From a virus, in the IMG/VR virus record IMGVR_UViG_3300036851_000701, positions 1 to 56,623 of that record: a DNA stretch of 56,623 nt; one strand, written 5' to 3'. This document shows, piece by piece, positions 17,646 through 26,227 of this stretch (position 1 is its first letter; every line of letters starts with the position of its first letter). The translations under genes and the position numbers were made by a program. Under the pieces are notes generated by a model, which worked only from the letters and a program-made list of their open reading frames with translations, was not told the DNA's origin and ran no database searches.

Positions 17646-18682
17646 CCGTCCTCGACCTGGAGGCGCCGCACCTGCCGCTCACCGTGCGGTTCCGGCTCGT
17701 CGACTCGCTCGGCAACCCGACGTCCGACGAGCTGCACCCGTCGGAGGAGCGGCCGCCGACGCTCACGAACGACACGGAGCGCACCCTGAAGCGCACCCTC
17801 ACCGGGCTGCTGCTGCCGCCCGCGGAGGCCGACGACCTCGACCCGCTCACGGCACGCGTGCAGCCGTACGTCTACGACGGTCAGGCGTCCTGGCCGCTCG
17901 GCGTGTTCCTGTTCGCCGACTACCCGCGGTCCCGCACCAGCGCCGGGCGGGCCGCGTCGGCGTCGCTCGTCGACCAGGGCCGCATCCTCGACCAGGACGT
18001 GACGACGGCGTTCAACGTCGCGCAGGGCGCCAACCTCGGCGGCGCCATCGCGGTGCTGCTCGACCGGTTCGGCATCTTCCGCCGGTCGATCGAGGGGACG
18101 AACACCGCCGCCGGGCAGGGCGGCCTGACGTGGCCGGCCGGCACGAAGGGCACCGTGATCGCCAACGAGCTGGCCCGCCAGTGCGGGTTCCTGCCGCTGT
18201 ACTGGGACAGCATCGGGATCGCCGTCGTGCGCACCGTGCCGGTGCCGGACGTGTCGACGCCGACGTTCGTGCTGCGCCGCAACGTCCGGGCGCGGACGGT
18301 GATCGAGGCGGACGTGCCGCTCGACGTGCCGAACACGTACGTGGTGATCGACAACGGCGTGACGGTCGCCCCGATCGTGGTCACCTACCGGGTGCCGGCG
18401 TCGGCGCCGCACAGCGTCAACAACCTCGGCTACGAGGTCACCCGCGTCATCCACGCCCAGGGGCTCGGCAGCACCGCCGCCGCGCTGCAGCTCGCCGCCG
18501 CCGCCGCCGACGAGGACATCCACGCCTACCAGCAGGTGAGCCTGCAGACGCCGCTCGACCCGCGGCACGACACGTTCGACGTCGTGCAGTGGGTCGGCAC
18601 CAACTACCTGGAGCGCCGCTGGACGGCGGTGCTGCACGCCCACGGCCCGATGCAGCACGACCTCGTGAGGATCTACCGGTGA
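17642..18682 (+). CDS. Minor tail protein, baseplate hub-like
   Basis: A 346-residue protein starting 'VTVLDLEAPHLPLTVRFRLV'. It contains 'YVYDGQASWPLGVFLFADYP', 'LANELARQCGFLPLYWD'-type (ANELARQCGFLPLYWD) and 'LRRNVRARTVIEADVP' stretches typical of the hub or gp27/Gp37-like tail proteins of actinophages. GTGA overlaps join it to both neighbours. It likely forms the trimeric hub between the tail tube and the spike encoded next. The assignment combines sequence pattern and order. Confidence 0.65.
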   Translation: MTVLDLEAPHLPLTVRFRLVDSLGNPTSDELHPSEERPPTLTNDTERTLKRTLTGLLLPPAEADDLDPLTARVQPYVYDGQASWPLGVFLFADYPRSRTSAGRAASASLVDQGRILDQDVTTAFNVAQGANLGGAIAVLLDRFGIFRRSIEGTNTAAGQGGLTWPAGTKGTVIANELARQCGFLPLYWDSIGIAVVRTVPVPDVSTPTFVLRRNVRARTVIEADVPLDVPNTYVVIDNGVTVAPIVVTYRVPASAPHSVNNLGYEVTRVIHAQGLGSTAAALQLAAAAADEDIHAYQQVSLQTPLDPRHDTFDVVQWVGTNYLERRWTAVLHAHGPMQHDLVRIYR

Positions 18683-19338
18683 GCGACCCGACCGCGCTCG
18701 CCGTCGCCGCCGCCGGCGGGGCCGTGCGCCGCGCCCGGTCGCTCGGCCAGCTCGCCGACCTGCCGCAGGGCACCGTCAAGTCGTACGACAACGCCACCGC
18801 GGTCGCGTTGGTCGTGATGGACGGCCCGGACATCGAGGCGATCCCGCTCGCCGTCGTGTGCGACACGCCGATCCCGGCCGGCGCCCGCGTGAAGTGCGCG
18901 CTCACCGAACCGCACGGCGGCGTCGTGCTCGGCGTCGTCGGCGGCTCCCCGCAGCACCTGCGCCACTCGACGGCCGGCGACGCGTCGCTCATCGGCACCG
19001 CTCTGACGGTGCGCGCCACCGTCGACGGCCCGACGTTCGACGGCGCGAAGGTCAGCGTCTCGTACTGGGGGGACGCGTCGGTGACCTGGACGAACGACGA
19101 CATCCTGTCGACGTTCTCGGAGGTGTCGCTCGACGACGGCGCCACCTGGCTCAACTCGCGGCAGCACATCAACCGCGGCACGACCGGCGTCGACAACTCC
19201 GACACCCACTCGTTCGGGTCGTTCGCCGAGGGGTCCGCCACCAAGGTCAAGGCCCGCCTGTCGACGACCACCACCGTGGGCGGCCGGGTGAGCCTGAGCA
19301 ACTTCATCCACCACCTGCTCGTCGTACCGGGGGTCTGA
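18679..19338 (+). CDS. Baseplate spike-like protein with OB-fold N-terminal region
   Basis: A 219-residue protein. Residues ~25-95 ('LADLPQGTVKSYDNATAVAL' to 'GVVLGVVGG') have the strand spacing of the OB-fold seen in gp5/gpV-type spike proteins. The C-terminal ~120 residues are polar beta sequence ('FDGAKVSVSYWGDASVTWTN'). Encoded right after the hub-like protein, it is a good candidate for the central tail spike. No lysozyme motif is visible. Confidence 0.55.
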   Translation: MSDPTALAVAAAGGAVRRARSLGQLADLPQGTVKSYDNATAVALVVMDGPDIEAIPLAVVCDTPIPAGARVKCALTEPHGGVVLGVVGGSPQHLRHSTAGDASLIGTALTVRATVDGPTFDGAKVSVSYWGDASVTWTNDDILSTFSEVSLDDGATWLNSRQHINRGTTGVDNSDTHSFGSFAEGSATKVKARLSTTTTVGGRVSLSNFIHHLLVVPGV

Positions 19339-19340
19339 CC

Positions 19341-21110
19341 ATGGCGTCCGTCTGCTTCTCGCCGATCTCGGCCGAGGTCGCCCGCTTCACCCGGCTCACC
19401 GACTGCGGCACCCCGGTGACGGGCGCCGGCGCGGCGGCCGTCGTCGACGGGTTCGTGGACGTGACCGTCGACGCCGACCGGCAGCCGGGCGGCACGTTCA
19501 ACCTGCGCGACGGCACCGGGCTCGTCGCGATATCGGGCGTCGACCCGGCCCAGACGACGACGTCGGACGTCACGATCACGGTGTGCACGCTCGACCCGGA
19601 GGCGCTCGCCCTGCTCGACGCCGCCGCCGTGGCGATCACGACGACCGGCGCCCCGAACGTCACCGGCTGCCCGATCCCGGTGACAGGCGCCCCCGCGGTC
19701 GGCGCCGCGTTCTCGACCCGCGGGCCGCTCGGCCCGGTCGCGGTCGAGCTGTGGCAGCCGCTCGCCGGCGAGAACGCCTGCGCCGGCGAGCCGTGCTGGT
19801 CGCGGTGGCTGCTGGCGCGCGTCGTCAACCTGCGGCGCACCGCCTTCGAGTTCGAGGACGACGCGTTCACGATCCGGCTGCGCGGCACGCTGCTCCACAA
19901 CCCCGGCTGGGGTCGAGGCGTCGGCGACTACCCGCGGGCGGTGCGCTCCGACGAGCCGGTGACGTTCGAGCGGATCTGCGCCGAACCGCCGCCGGCCGGC
20001 TGCGGGCTCGTCGCCGTCACCGGCTGCCCCGGCCACGACCCGTACGGCACCGTCCAGGTGCCCGGCACGTTCGCCACCCAGATCGCGAACCTCCAGGCGA
20101 AGGTCCGCGCCGGGCAGCTCGTCCAGGCGCTCGACCTGGGCGACTCGATCATGCAGGGCGCCTTCTCGTCGAACTGGCGGACCAAGAGCTTCATGGCGCT
20201 CGTCAACGACACGCTCGCCGGCACGCTCGGCGACGGCGGCGCCGGCATGCAGGGCGTCCAGAACGAGTGGCAGGCCGCCAGCTACCTGTCGTCGACCGGC
20301 GGCTGGCTCTTCGCCGGCGGCGGCGCTTCCGCGATGGTCGCCGCCAACCTGACCGCCGGGGCGACGATGACGTGGGCGAACCAGCGCGGCCGGTTCATCC
20401 GGGTCCACTACCAGTCGGCCACCAACACGGGGGTCATGACGGTGGCGATCGACGGCGGCGCCGCCGTGGCCGTCAACACGCAGGGCACGCCCCGCGACCG
20501 GGTCGTCCAGTTCGACGCCGGCTCGACCGGCGCCCACTCGGTGGTCGTGACCGCCCCGACCGCGACGCCGATCCTGCTCGCCGGCGTCGAGGGCAAGAAC
20601 GCGTCGGGCTGGCTGCACCACAACGACGCCGTCGCCGGCACCCGCTCGGACATGCCGCAGCTCGCCTCGCACGCCTCGGGCGGGTCGACGTACAAGGACC
20701 AGATCGTCGACGCCGCCCTGCGCATGATGGGCAGGATCGACGTGCTCTACTACACGTTCGGCAGCAACGACGCCGTGGTGGCGTTCACGCCGGCGACGTT
20801 CGAGCACAACGTGCTGACGACCCTCACCAGGGCACGCTCGTCGAACCCCGACATGGCGATCGTCGTCATCGTCGAGCACTCCGGGTCGATCCCGCAGGAC
20901 TTCCCGGTGTTCGCCGCGTTCCGCGAGATCCTCGAACGGCAGGCCCGCGCCCACGGCGCGGCGTTCGTCGACCTGTGGTCGGAGGGCGACCGCAGCCTGG
21001 CGTGGATGCAGGCCCGCGGCTACATGAACCCGGACAACGTGCACTGGACCGACGCCGGCCACGCGTGGGGGGCGGCGATCATCCTCCGGGCGTTCCAGGC
21101 CGTCGGCTAG
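19341..21110 (+). CDS. Fusion of tail-tube-like domain and SGNH/GDSL hydrolase
   Basis: A 589-residue protein. Residues 1-~215 repeat the landmarks of the major tail protein: 'RLTDCGTPVTGA', 'VCTLDPEALALLDAA', 'VAVELWQPLAG' and 'DAFTIRLRGTL'. From ~255 to the end it is an SGNH hydrolase: block I LGDS with Ser269, block III GSND with Asn476, and block V DNVH with Asp565 and His568. A ~140-residue insert separates blocks I and III. The enzyme probably removes acyl groups from host surface glycans while the N-domain docks on the tail end. ATG follows the previous stop by two bases. The docking role is inference. Confidence 0.82.
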   Translation: MASVCFSPISAEVARFTRLTDCGTPVTGAGAAAVVDGFVDVTVDADRQPGGTFNLRDGTGLVAISGVDPAQTTTSDVTITVCTLDPEALALLDAAAVAITTTGAPNVTGCPIPVTGAPAVGAAFSTRGPLGPVAVELWQPLAGENACAGEPCWSRWLLARVVNLRRTAFEFEDDAFTIRLRGTLLHNPGWGRGVGDYPRAVRSDEPVTFERICAEPPPAGCGLVAVTGCPGHDPYGTVQVPGTFATQIANLQAKVRAGQLVQALDLGDSIMQGAFSSNWRTKSFMALVNDTLAGTLGDGGAGMQGVQNEWQAASYLSSTGGWLFAGGGASAMVAANLTAGATMTWANQRGRFIRVHYQSATNTGVMTVAIDGGAAVAVNTQGTPRDRVVQFDAGSTGAHSVVVTAPTATPILLAGVEGKNASGWLHHNDAVAGTRSDMPQLASHASGGSTYKDQIVDAALRMMGRIDVLYYTFGSNDAVVAFTPATFEHNVLTTLTRARSSNPDMAIVVIVEHSGSIPQDFPVFAAFREILERQARAHGAAFVDLWSEGDRSLAWMQARGYMNPDNVHWTDAGHAWGAAIILRAFQAVG

Positions 21111-21113
21111 CCT
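21108..21113 (+). promoter_or_regulatory. Candidate leaderless -10 box (TAGCCT)
   Basis: TAGCCT begins with the stop codon of the SGNH fusion gene and ends 6 nt before the GTG of the dioxygenase gene, which lacks a ribosome site. Confidence 0.4.
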
Positions 21114-21119
21114 GCGGCC

Positions 21120-22001
21120 GTGGCGACGCGGACGGTGACGCTCGACGACCTGTCGGAACCGGCGCCGCCGCCGTCCGACGCCGACTGGAACGACGCCGGC
21201 GTGGTGGTGCTGGCCGGCCTGCTCGACGACGAGCTGGTCGCCGACTACCAGGACGAATGGAGGCAGGCGAACGGCTGGCACGGCTGCCGGCTGCGCTCGG
21301 ACCCCGGCGCCCTCTACCACCTGCCGGTCGGCGTCGCAGGCGAGCCGTGGGTGCTCGACGCGGACCGCCCCGGCGGCTGGCCCGACTGCACCCCCTATCG
21401 CCGTTACGACGCCCTCGCCCGGATCTGCTGTCACCCGCTCGTCGGCGCCGTGCTCCACGACCTGATCGGCGAGCCGGCCGCCGTGCACCTGAACCTCACC
21501 GGCTGGGAGTCCACCGGGCGCGACTGGCACCAGGACACCTACCTGAACGAGCCGGAGGTCGGCGACGCCTACGCCGCCGTCTGGTTCGCGCTCGGCGACG
21601 TGCACCCCGGCTCGGGGCCGTTCCAGTACGTGCCGGGCTCCCACCGCTGGCACGTCCTGCAGCGCGACCGGTTCGCCGGCCTGCTCGACCTGGACGACCC
21701 GGACTGGCCGGCCCGGTCGGAGGCGATCCTGGCGCCGCTCGTCGCCGCCGAGGTCGAGCGGCGCGGCGCCGCCGTCGTCGACTACCTGCCCCGCAAGGGC
21801 GACGTCCTGTTCTGGCACGGCCGGCTCTACCATCGTGGGTCGAAGCCGACGCTGCCGCACGCCTACCGGCCGTCGCTCATCGCCCACTACAGCGGCGTCC
21901 ACCACCGGTCGGCGATGCCGGCCGCGGTGAAGCACGACGCCGGCGGCTGGTACTTCCCGCTCGGCGGCGAGGCAGGCGTCGAGGGCAACACCGGCCGATA
22001 G
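21120..22001 (+). CDS. Phytanoyl-CoA dioxygenase (PhyH) family Fe(II)/2-oxoglutarate oxygenase
   Basis: A 293-residue enzyme with the double-stranded beta-helix metal triad: HQD (His137, Asp139) in 'DWHQDTYLN' and distal His238 in 'LYHRG'. A 2-oxoglutarate-binding arginine follows (Arg250, 'YRPSLIAHYSG'). 'PFQYVPGSHRW' is the typical PhyH stretch. It would hydroxylate a small molecule or a sugar or lipid group; the substrate is unknown. It opens a cassette of sugar-modifying genes, suggesting a glycan-linked substrate. A role in base hydroxylation is less likely from family but not excluded. Confidence 0.82.
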   Translation: MATRTVTLDDLSEPAPPPSDADWNDAGVVVLAGLLDDELVADYQDEWRQANGWHGCRLRSDPGALYHLPVGVAGEPWVLDADRPGGWPDCTPYRRYDALARICCHPLVGAVLHDLIGEPAAVHLNLTGWESTGRDWHQDTYLNEPEVGDAYAAVWFALGDVHPGSGPFQYVPGSHRWHVLQRDRFAGLLDLDDPDWPARSEAILAPLVAAEVERRGAAVVDYLPRKGDVLFWHGRLYHRGSKPTLPHAYRPSLIAHYSGVHHRSAMPAAVKHDAGGWYFPLGGEAGVEGNTGR

Positions 22002-22006
22002 CCGAC

Positions 22007-22714
22007 GTGGCGAACCCCGGCGAACCGCTCGTCGAGCTGCACCACTTCTACCACTGCTACGCGGCCGGCGACTGGGCGCAGGCCGTCACCGAGCACTGCG
22101 ACGCCCTGACCCGCTTCGGGCTCTACGACCGTCTCGCGTCGCTGCACGTCGGGTTCGTCGGCACCGACGAGCAGGTCGCAGCCGTGCGCTGCACGCTCGA
22201 CGTGCTCACCCCCGACTACCGGGTGTGCGCCCAGACCGAGGCGGGCTGGGAGCAGGTCACCCTCACGGCGCTGCACGAGTTCGTCCAGGACCACGACGGG
22301 CTCGTCTCGTACGCCCACACGAAGGGGGCGTCGCGGGTCGACCCGGTCGACGGGCCGTGGCGCCGGTCGATGGAGTACTACAACTTCGTCGACTGGCGAC
22401 GCCCGGCGGCCGCGCTGGCGTTCGATAACGCGCTGGTCGCCGGCTGCCACTGGACGCACGGGACGCTGATCGAGTGGTACGGCGACTCCGGCGACAGCCA
22501 GCTGGTCGCCGGGCAGGGCACATCTGGCTGGTTCGGCGGCAACTACTGGTGGGCGCGCTGCGAGGTCCTGCGCCGGAACGTGCCGCCGGAGCCGGACACC
22601 CGCCACCACGCCGAGCACTGGATCGGGCTGATCTCGGGGATGGTGCCGTTCGAGCACGGCTCCGTGTTCGATCTGAACCCCGGGCCGGTCGGGAACTTTA
22701 AGGTCGATTGGTGA
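22007..22714 (+). CDS. Glycosyltransferase-associated conserved protein
   Basis: A 235-residue protein with 'LVSYAHTKGASR', 'RRSMEYYNFVDWRR' and 'WFGGNYWWARCEVLRR'. This motif set occurs in proteins linked to polysaccharide or LPS glycosyltransferases, where the pattern is usually YxHTKG...W...GNFWWA. I cannot name a catalytic residue. GTG start; the end overlaps the next gene by 4 bp. Probably transfers or recognises a sugar in the same pathway as its neighbours; this is inference. Confidence 0.6.
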   Translation: MANPGEPLVELHHFYHCYAAGDWAQAVTEHCDALTRFGLYDRLASLHVGFVGTDEQVAAVRCTLDVLTPDYRVCAQTEAGWEQVTLTALHEFVQDHDGLVSYAHTKGASRVDPVDGPWRRSMEYYNFVDWRRPAAALAFDNALVAGCHWTHGTLIEWYGDSGDSQLVAGQGTSGWFGGNYWWARCEVLRRNVPPEPDTRHHAEHWIGLISGMVPFEHGSVFDLNPGPVGNFKVDW

Positions 22715-23457
22715 TCGTCGAGACGTGGGTGACGGTCCACGACCAGGACCTGGTGGCGGCGTGCGAGCGGGACGGCCGCTTCGCCGGCCTCCCGAACGTC
22801 GGCTATCTGTTCGTCGGCCCCCGACCCGTCGACCGGCTGCCGGCCGGCACGCGGCTGCTCGTCGCCCGCGACCACCCGCCGCACCACGAGGACCTGCCGC
22901 ACTTCTACGACCTGACGGGCTGGCACGTCCTCGCCCGCCGCGCCGCCGCCGACCATCTGGTGTGCGTCCAGTACGACATGCGCCCGTTCGCCGCGGGTCT
23001 GGCGGGCCGGGCGGTCGAGCTGCTCGCCGACGTCGACGTGGTGGCGTTCACCCCCGCCGGGTTCGGCCCGAACTGGATGCTGCTCATCGACGGGTTCGAG
23101 GACGCCTGGCGGCGGGGCATGGCCGCCGTCGGCGCCGATCCCGACCGGTGGCCGCCGTTCGACGTCTGGCCGACCACGGCCGGCACCGCCTGGCGGCGGG
23201 AGGCGTTCGTCGAGTTCCTGGCGTGGTTCGAGCCGCTGTTCGCCGTGTGGGCCGCCGACCGGTGGGCGGGGCACCTGGCCGAACGGTCGCTTCACGGCTG
23301 GCTGAGCGACACCGGTCGGACGGCCGGCTACCTGCCGGGGGTGGTCGAGCACGAGCGGGCCGACTGTCACGGCACGGGGGCGCTGATGCGCGGCGAGCGC
23401 GACGTCTACGAGGCGAGGGACCGCGAGTTCCGGTACCAGTCCTCGTACGGGCCGTAG
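22711..23457 (+). CDS. Hypothetical protein of glycan cassette (possible glycosyltransferase)
   Basis: A 248-residue protein with 'VCVQYDMRPFA', 'PTTAGTAWRREAFVEFLAWF', 'WAGHLAERSLHGWL' and 'DCHGTGALMRG'. The order (N-terminal nucleotide-sugar-like region, then conserved WAGHLAER and DCHGTG) suggests a GT-A-like enzyme, but no DxD motif is obvious. GTG at 22711 gives a 4-bp overlap with the gene before; a TTG one codon earlier is possible. Its 3' end overlaps the convergent FkbM gene by 52 bp. Confidence 0.55.
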   Translation: MIVETWVTVHDQDLVAACERDGRFAGLPNVGYLFVGPRPVDRLPAGTRLLVARDHPPHHEDLPHFYDLTGWHVLARRAAADHLVCVQYDMRPFAAGLAGRAVELLADVDVVAFTPAGFGPNWMLLIDGFEDAWRRGMAAVGADPDRWPPFDVWPTTAGTAWRREAFVEFLAWFEPLFAVWAADRWAGHLAERSLHGWLSDTGRTAGYLPGVVEHERADCHGTGALMRGERDVYEARDREFRYQSSYGP

Positions 23458-24005
23458 CCGGCGGCGACGACGTCCTCGACGACCCGCTCGAACCCGGCGG
23501 CCGACAGCCGGCGGTGGATGGCGTCCTTGCGGTCGGGGCCGTCGCGGTACAGGTTGTGCTCGACGGTGACGAGCCGGACGTGCCAGCGGTCGAAGTCGAT
23601 CCCGTCGAGCACGTGCAGCTCGTGGCCCTCGACGTCGACCGACAGGTAGTCGACCACGGCCGGCGCGGCGGCGTCCTCCAGGAAGCGAGAGAGCGTGTCG
23701 GCGGTCGTCAGCCGGGCGGCCGCGTCGACGCTCACCGCGATCCCGTCGAACGGGAGGGCGACGGCCCGGTCGGAGGCGAGGGCGCACACGCAGGTCGACC
23801 CCGACCGGCTGGCGGCGAGCCGCCGGTGGGCGTCCGGGTTGGGTTCGACGCACAGCCCGGACCAGCCGTAGTCCCGTTCCAGGGCGAGCGTGTTCGAGTG
23901 CTCGACGCCGTCGTAGGCGCCGACGTCGACGAACCAGCCGCCGCGCAGCCCGCCGAGCTGCTCGACCACCCAGGCGTCCTGCCCGGCCTGGGCGTGCCAG
24001 GTCAC
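23406..24005 (-). CDS. FkbM-family SAM-dependent methyltransferase
   Basis: A 199-residue enzyme. SAM-binding motif I is 'WFVDVGAYDGVEHSNTL' at residues ~26-42, and the FkbM signature 'YLSVDVEGHELHVLDG' lies near residue 130. Family members O-methylate sugars or related hydroxyls. It is slightly shorter than the usual 220-280 residues but complete. GTG overlaps the stop of the upstream minus-strand glycosyltransferase, so the three minus-strand genes form one operon. Its stop lies within the convergent plus-strand gene. Confidence 0.82.
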   Translation of the reverse strand: MTWHAQAGQDAWVVEQLGGLRGGWFVDVGAYDGVEHSNTLALERDYGWSGLCVEPNPDAHRRLAASRSGSTCVCALASDRAVALPFDGIAVSVDAAARLTTADTLSRFLEDAAAPAVVDYLSVDVEGHELHVLDGIDFDRWHVRLVTVEHNLYRDGPDRKDAIHRRLSAAGFERVVEDVVAAGYGPYEDWYRNSRSLAS

Positions 24006-24958
24006 AGGATCCGGCCGGCGAGCGCCTCGACGTCGGCGGCGAACCGGCCGGCCACTGACCGGTAGAGGGCCTCGGCGTGCGCCTGCCAGCGATCGTAGTT
24101 GTCGAGCACGTCGCGCAGCCGCACGTGGGGCCAGACGGCGACGTGCGAGTGACCGTGCCGGAACATCGACGCCTCCGATACGAGCGCCGGTCGGCGGGCG
24201 GCGATCAGGTAGTCGAACGCCGACGACAGGCCGGCGTCGGGCTGGCCGGGGTGGTAGAGCAGGCAGCACACGTCGCAGGCGGCGAGCATGCCGACGACCT
24301 CGACCTCGGGCTGATGGGCGAGGGTCTGGACGATCCGGATGCCGGGCTTGGCGGCGGCCGCCTGCCGGGCGGCGTCGAGGATCGCCGGGGCGTATAGCGG
24401 GCCGCCGGCGGCACCGTTGAAGTACGCCTCCGGGGTGTGCAGCCTGACGACGGCTGCGTCGACGGCGTCGGCTACCTCGGCGGCGACCTGGTCGAACCCC
24501 TTGTGCGGGAACGCGAACCCGAACGAGGCGATCTCCGGCGGGTCGTTTCGCCAGCGGGGTACCTGCGGCGGCGAGTCCGGCAGCGGCCGGCTGACGCCGT
24601 GCACCCGGTCGCCGTCGCCGACGCCCGGTTCGAGGACCAGGACGTGGTCGAACCCGCGGGCGAGGAGCCCGTCGGCGAGCGGGCGCAGCGTCGCCGGCTC
24701 GTAGTTGTGGAGCACCGCCAGCGTCGGGCAGCCCTCGCGCCCGGGCGTCAGCCATGGCATCAGGTCGGCCCGGTAGTTGACGACCACGACGTCCGGCTCG
24801 ACGACGGCCAGGCTCCTGCGGTAGTCGTCGCCGTCGCCGCAGTCGGCGTGCGCTACGCCGAGGAGTCCCTCGGAGAGGCGGGCGGCCATCCGCAGGCCGA
24901 GGTCGTGGATGCCGCACACCGGCGAGTGGGCGTGGTCGACGACCAGGACCCGGGTCAC
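24002..24958 (-). CDS. Glycosyltransferase (GT-B, family 1/4-like)
   Basis: A 318-residue protein with a GT-B layout. The N-terminal domain has 'RVLVVDHAHSPVCGIHDLGL' and 'VVVNYRADLMPWL', and a C-terminal Rossmann-like domain begins near 'IASFGFAFPHKGFDQV'. The donor-site region is around 'AGLSSAFDYLIAARRPALVS'. It would transfer a sugar from a nucleotide donor to a glycan or protein acceptor. GTG overlaps the upstream stop by 4 bp. Family identity is good; the acceptor is unknown. Confidence 0.75.
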   Translation of the reverse strand: MTRVLVVDHAHSPVCGIHDLGLRMAARLSEGLLGVAHADCGDGDDYRRSLAVVEPDVVVVNYRADLMPWLTPGREGCPTLAVLHNYEPATLRPLADGLLARGFDHVLVLEPGVGDGDRVHGVSRPLPDSPPQVPRWRNDPPEIASFGFAFPHKGFDQVAAEVADAVDAAVVRLHTPEAYFNGAAGGPLYAPAILDAARQAAAAKPGIRIVQTLAHQPEVEVVGMLAACDVCCLLYHPGQPDAGLSSAFDYLIAARRPALVSEASMFRHGHSHVAVWPHVRLRDVLDNYDRWQAHAEALYRSVAGRFAADVEALAGRIL

Positions 24959-26187
24959 GCCCCTATGACCTGGAACTGCGGGCACGGCACGAGGAGGCGG
25001 CCGCCGGCGGCCAGGTAGCCGGCCTCGCGGCGCCGGAACTCGGCGATGAAGTGCCAGGGCAGGACGAGCAGGTAGTCGGGGCGGGCGGCGCGCATGTCGG
25101 CCTCGGCGACGATCGGGATGTCGGTGCCGACGGTGCGGAGCCCCCACTTCTGTTCCTGCCGCTCGGCGATCGCGGTGACCAGCGTCGAGTCGAGCCCGAA
25201 GTACTGGAGCAGCGTGTTGCCCTTGGTGGAGGCGCCGTATCCCCAGACGGTCTCGCCGCGCCGGCGGGCGTCTCGGACGAACCCGACGACCTGATCGCGG
25301 AGCGCTTCGAGCCGCCGGGCGAACGCCTGCCAGATCTCGATGCCGTTGTAGCCGCCGCCCAGCTCGTGGGCGTACAGCGAGTCGAGCCGCATCCGGGCGA
25401 CGTCGCGCTGCGGCTGGGTGCCGTAGCCGGCGGGGTCGGCGTCGTCGCGCTGGCACAGCAGCCGGATCGAGCCGCCGTTGACGTCGTTGAGCTGGGCGTC
25501 GACGATCCGGAACCCGGCCTGCCCGAGGGTGCGGTGGAGGGTGTGGAGCGTGTAATAGCGGGCGTGCTCGTGGCAGACGTTGTCGAAGGCGAGCTGCTGG
25601 ATCATGAGCGGCGTGTACGAGAGCTGGACGACGAACAGCCCGTCGTCGGCGAGCAGCCCGCGGACGGCTTCGAGGAACTTGGCGGGGTCGGCGAGCTGGT
25701 AGAGCATGGCGATGCATGTGACGACCTTGGCGCGGCCGAAGCCGGCTCGGATCTGGTCGGCTATCGCCTCGGTGAACGGTTCCTGGACGACGAGGTCGGC
25801 GATCTGTTCGCACTCGTAGCGGAACGAATCGTCGGCCGGGTCGACGCCCACCAGGTAGGGACGATAGGCGGCCAGCGTCATGTCCTCGACGGCCCCCAGG
25901 AGCGTCCCGTCGTTCGACGCGACGTCGACCCACAGGTCGCCGACCTCGACCGATACGACGTCGAGGGTCGAGGCGACGACGTCGGCGAGCGCCCGCCGCA
26001 TGCTCTCGTTGGTACCGGACCGGTACCAGTAGCGGCCCCACATCAGCTCGGGCGGCGGCTGCTCCGACAGGTGCACGAGCCCGTCCGGGTCGCGCACGAG
26101 TTCGAGCGGGAACCGCCCAGCCCTCGGCTCCTCGCCGGGCGCCAGGAAGTCGGACACGTACAGGTCGCCGAGCGAGAGCAGCCGCAT
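24955..26187 (-). CDS. NDP-hexose C-methyltransferase-like protein (EvaC/TylC3 type)
   Basis: A 410-residue protein of the three-domain sugar C-methyltransferase family. SAM motif 'VDVASNDGTLL' lies near residue 88. The central signature 'NVCHEHARYYTLHTLHRTL' with 'NDVNGGSIRLL' follows. The C-terminal Rossmann domain has 'VWGYGASTKGNTLLQYFG' and 'YLLVLPWHFIAEF'. The N-terminal cysteine pairs that bind zinc in most relatives are absent: the protein begins directly at the LGDLYVSDF segment. ATG start with a TACCAT box 8 nt upstream. It likely makes a branched-chain deoxysugar precursor for the adjacent glycosyltransferases. Confidence 0.8.
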   Translation of the reverse strand: MRLLSLGDLYVSDFLAPGEEPRAGRFPLELVRDPDGLVHLSEQPPPELMWGRYWYRSGTNESMRRALADVVASTLDVVSVEVGDLWVDVASNDGTLLGAVEDMTLAAYRPYLVGVDPADDSFRYECEQIADLVVQEPFTEAIADQIRAGFGRAKVVTCIAMLYQLADPAKFLEAVRGLLADDGLFVVQLSYTPLMIQQLAFDNVCHEHARYYTLHTLHRTLGQAGFRIVDAQLNDVNGGSIRLLCQRDDADPAGYGTQPQRDVARMRLDSLYAHELGGGYNGIEIWQAFARRLEALRDQVVGFVRDARRRGETVWGYGASTKGNTLLQYFGLDSTLVTAIAERQEQKWGLRTVGTDIPIVAEADMRAARPDYLLVLPWHFIAEFRRREAGYLAAGGRLLVPCPQFQVIGA

Positions 26188-26195
26188 CGCCGTCG

Positions 26196-26201
26196 ATGGT
26201 A
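26196..26201 (-). promoter_or_regulatory. Candidate leaderless -10 box (TACCAT) for minus-strand operon
   Basis: On the minus strand TACCAT lies 8 nt before the ATG at 26187, with no Shine-Dalgarno site between. Confidence 0.45.
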
Positions 26202-26212
26202 GGCGGCGCGTC

Positions 26213-26218
26213 TACCGT
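26213..26218 (+). promoter_or_regulatory. Candidate -10 box (TACCGT) for plus-strand glycosyltransferase
   Basis: TACCGT lies 9 nt before the ATG at 26228. Together with the minus-strand box 12 bases away it makes a compact divergent promoter in a 40-bp gap. Confidence 0.4.
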
Positions 26219-26227
26219 GGGCGCGCG

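Noticed and set aside
18447-21935. A 1162-codon open frame on the minus strand
   Set aside because: It is antisense to four well-supported plus-strand genes, is made of low-complexity Arg/Gly/Val/Asp sequence and shows no motif. Long antisense frames are expected in DNA of this GC content.
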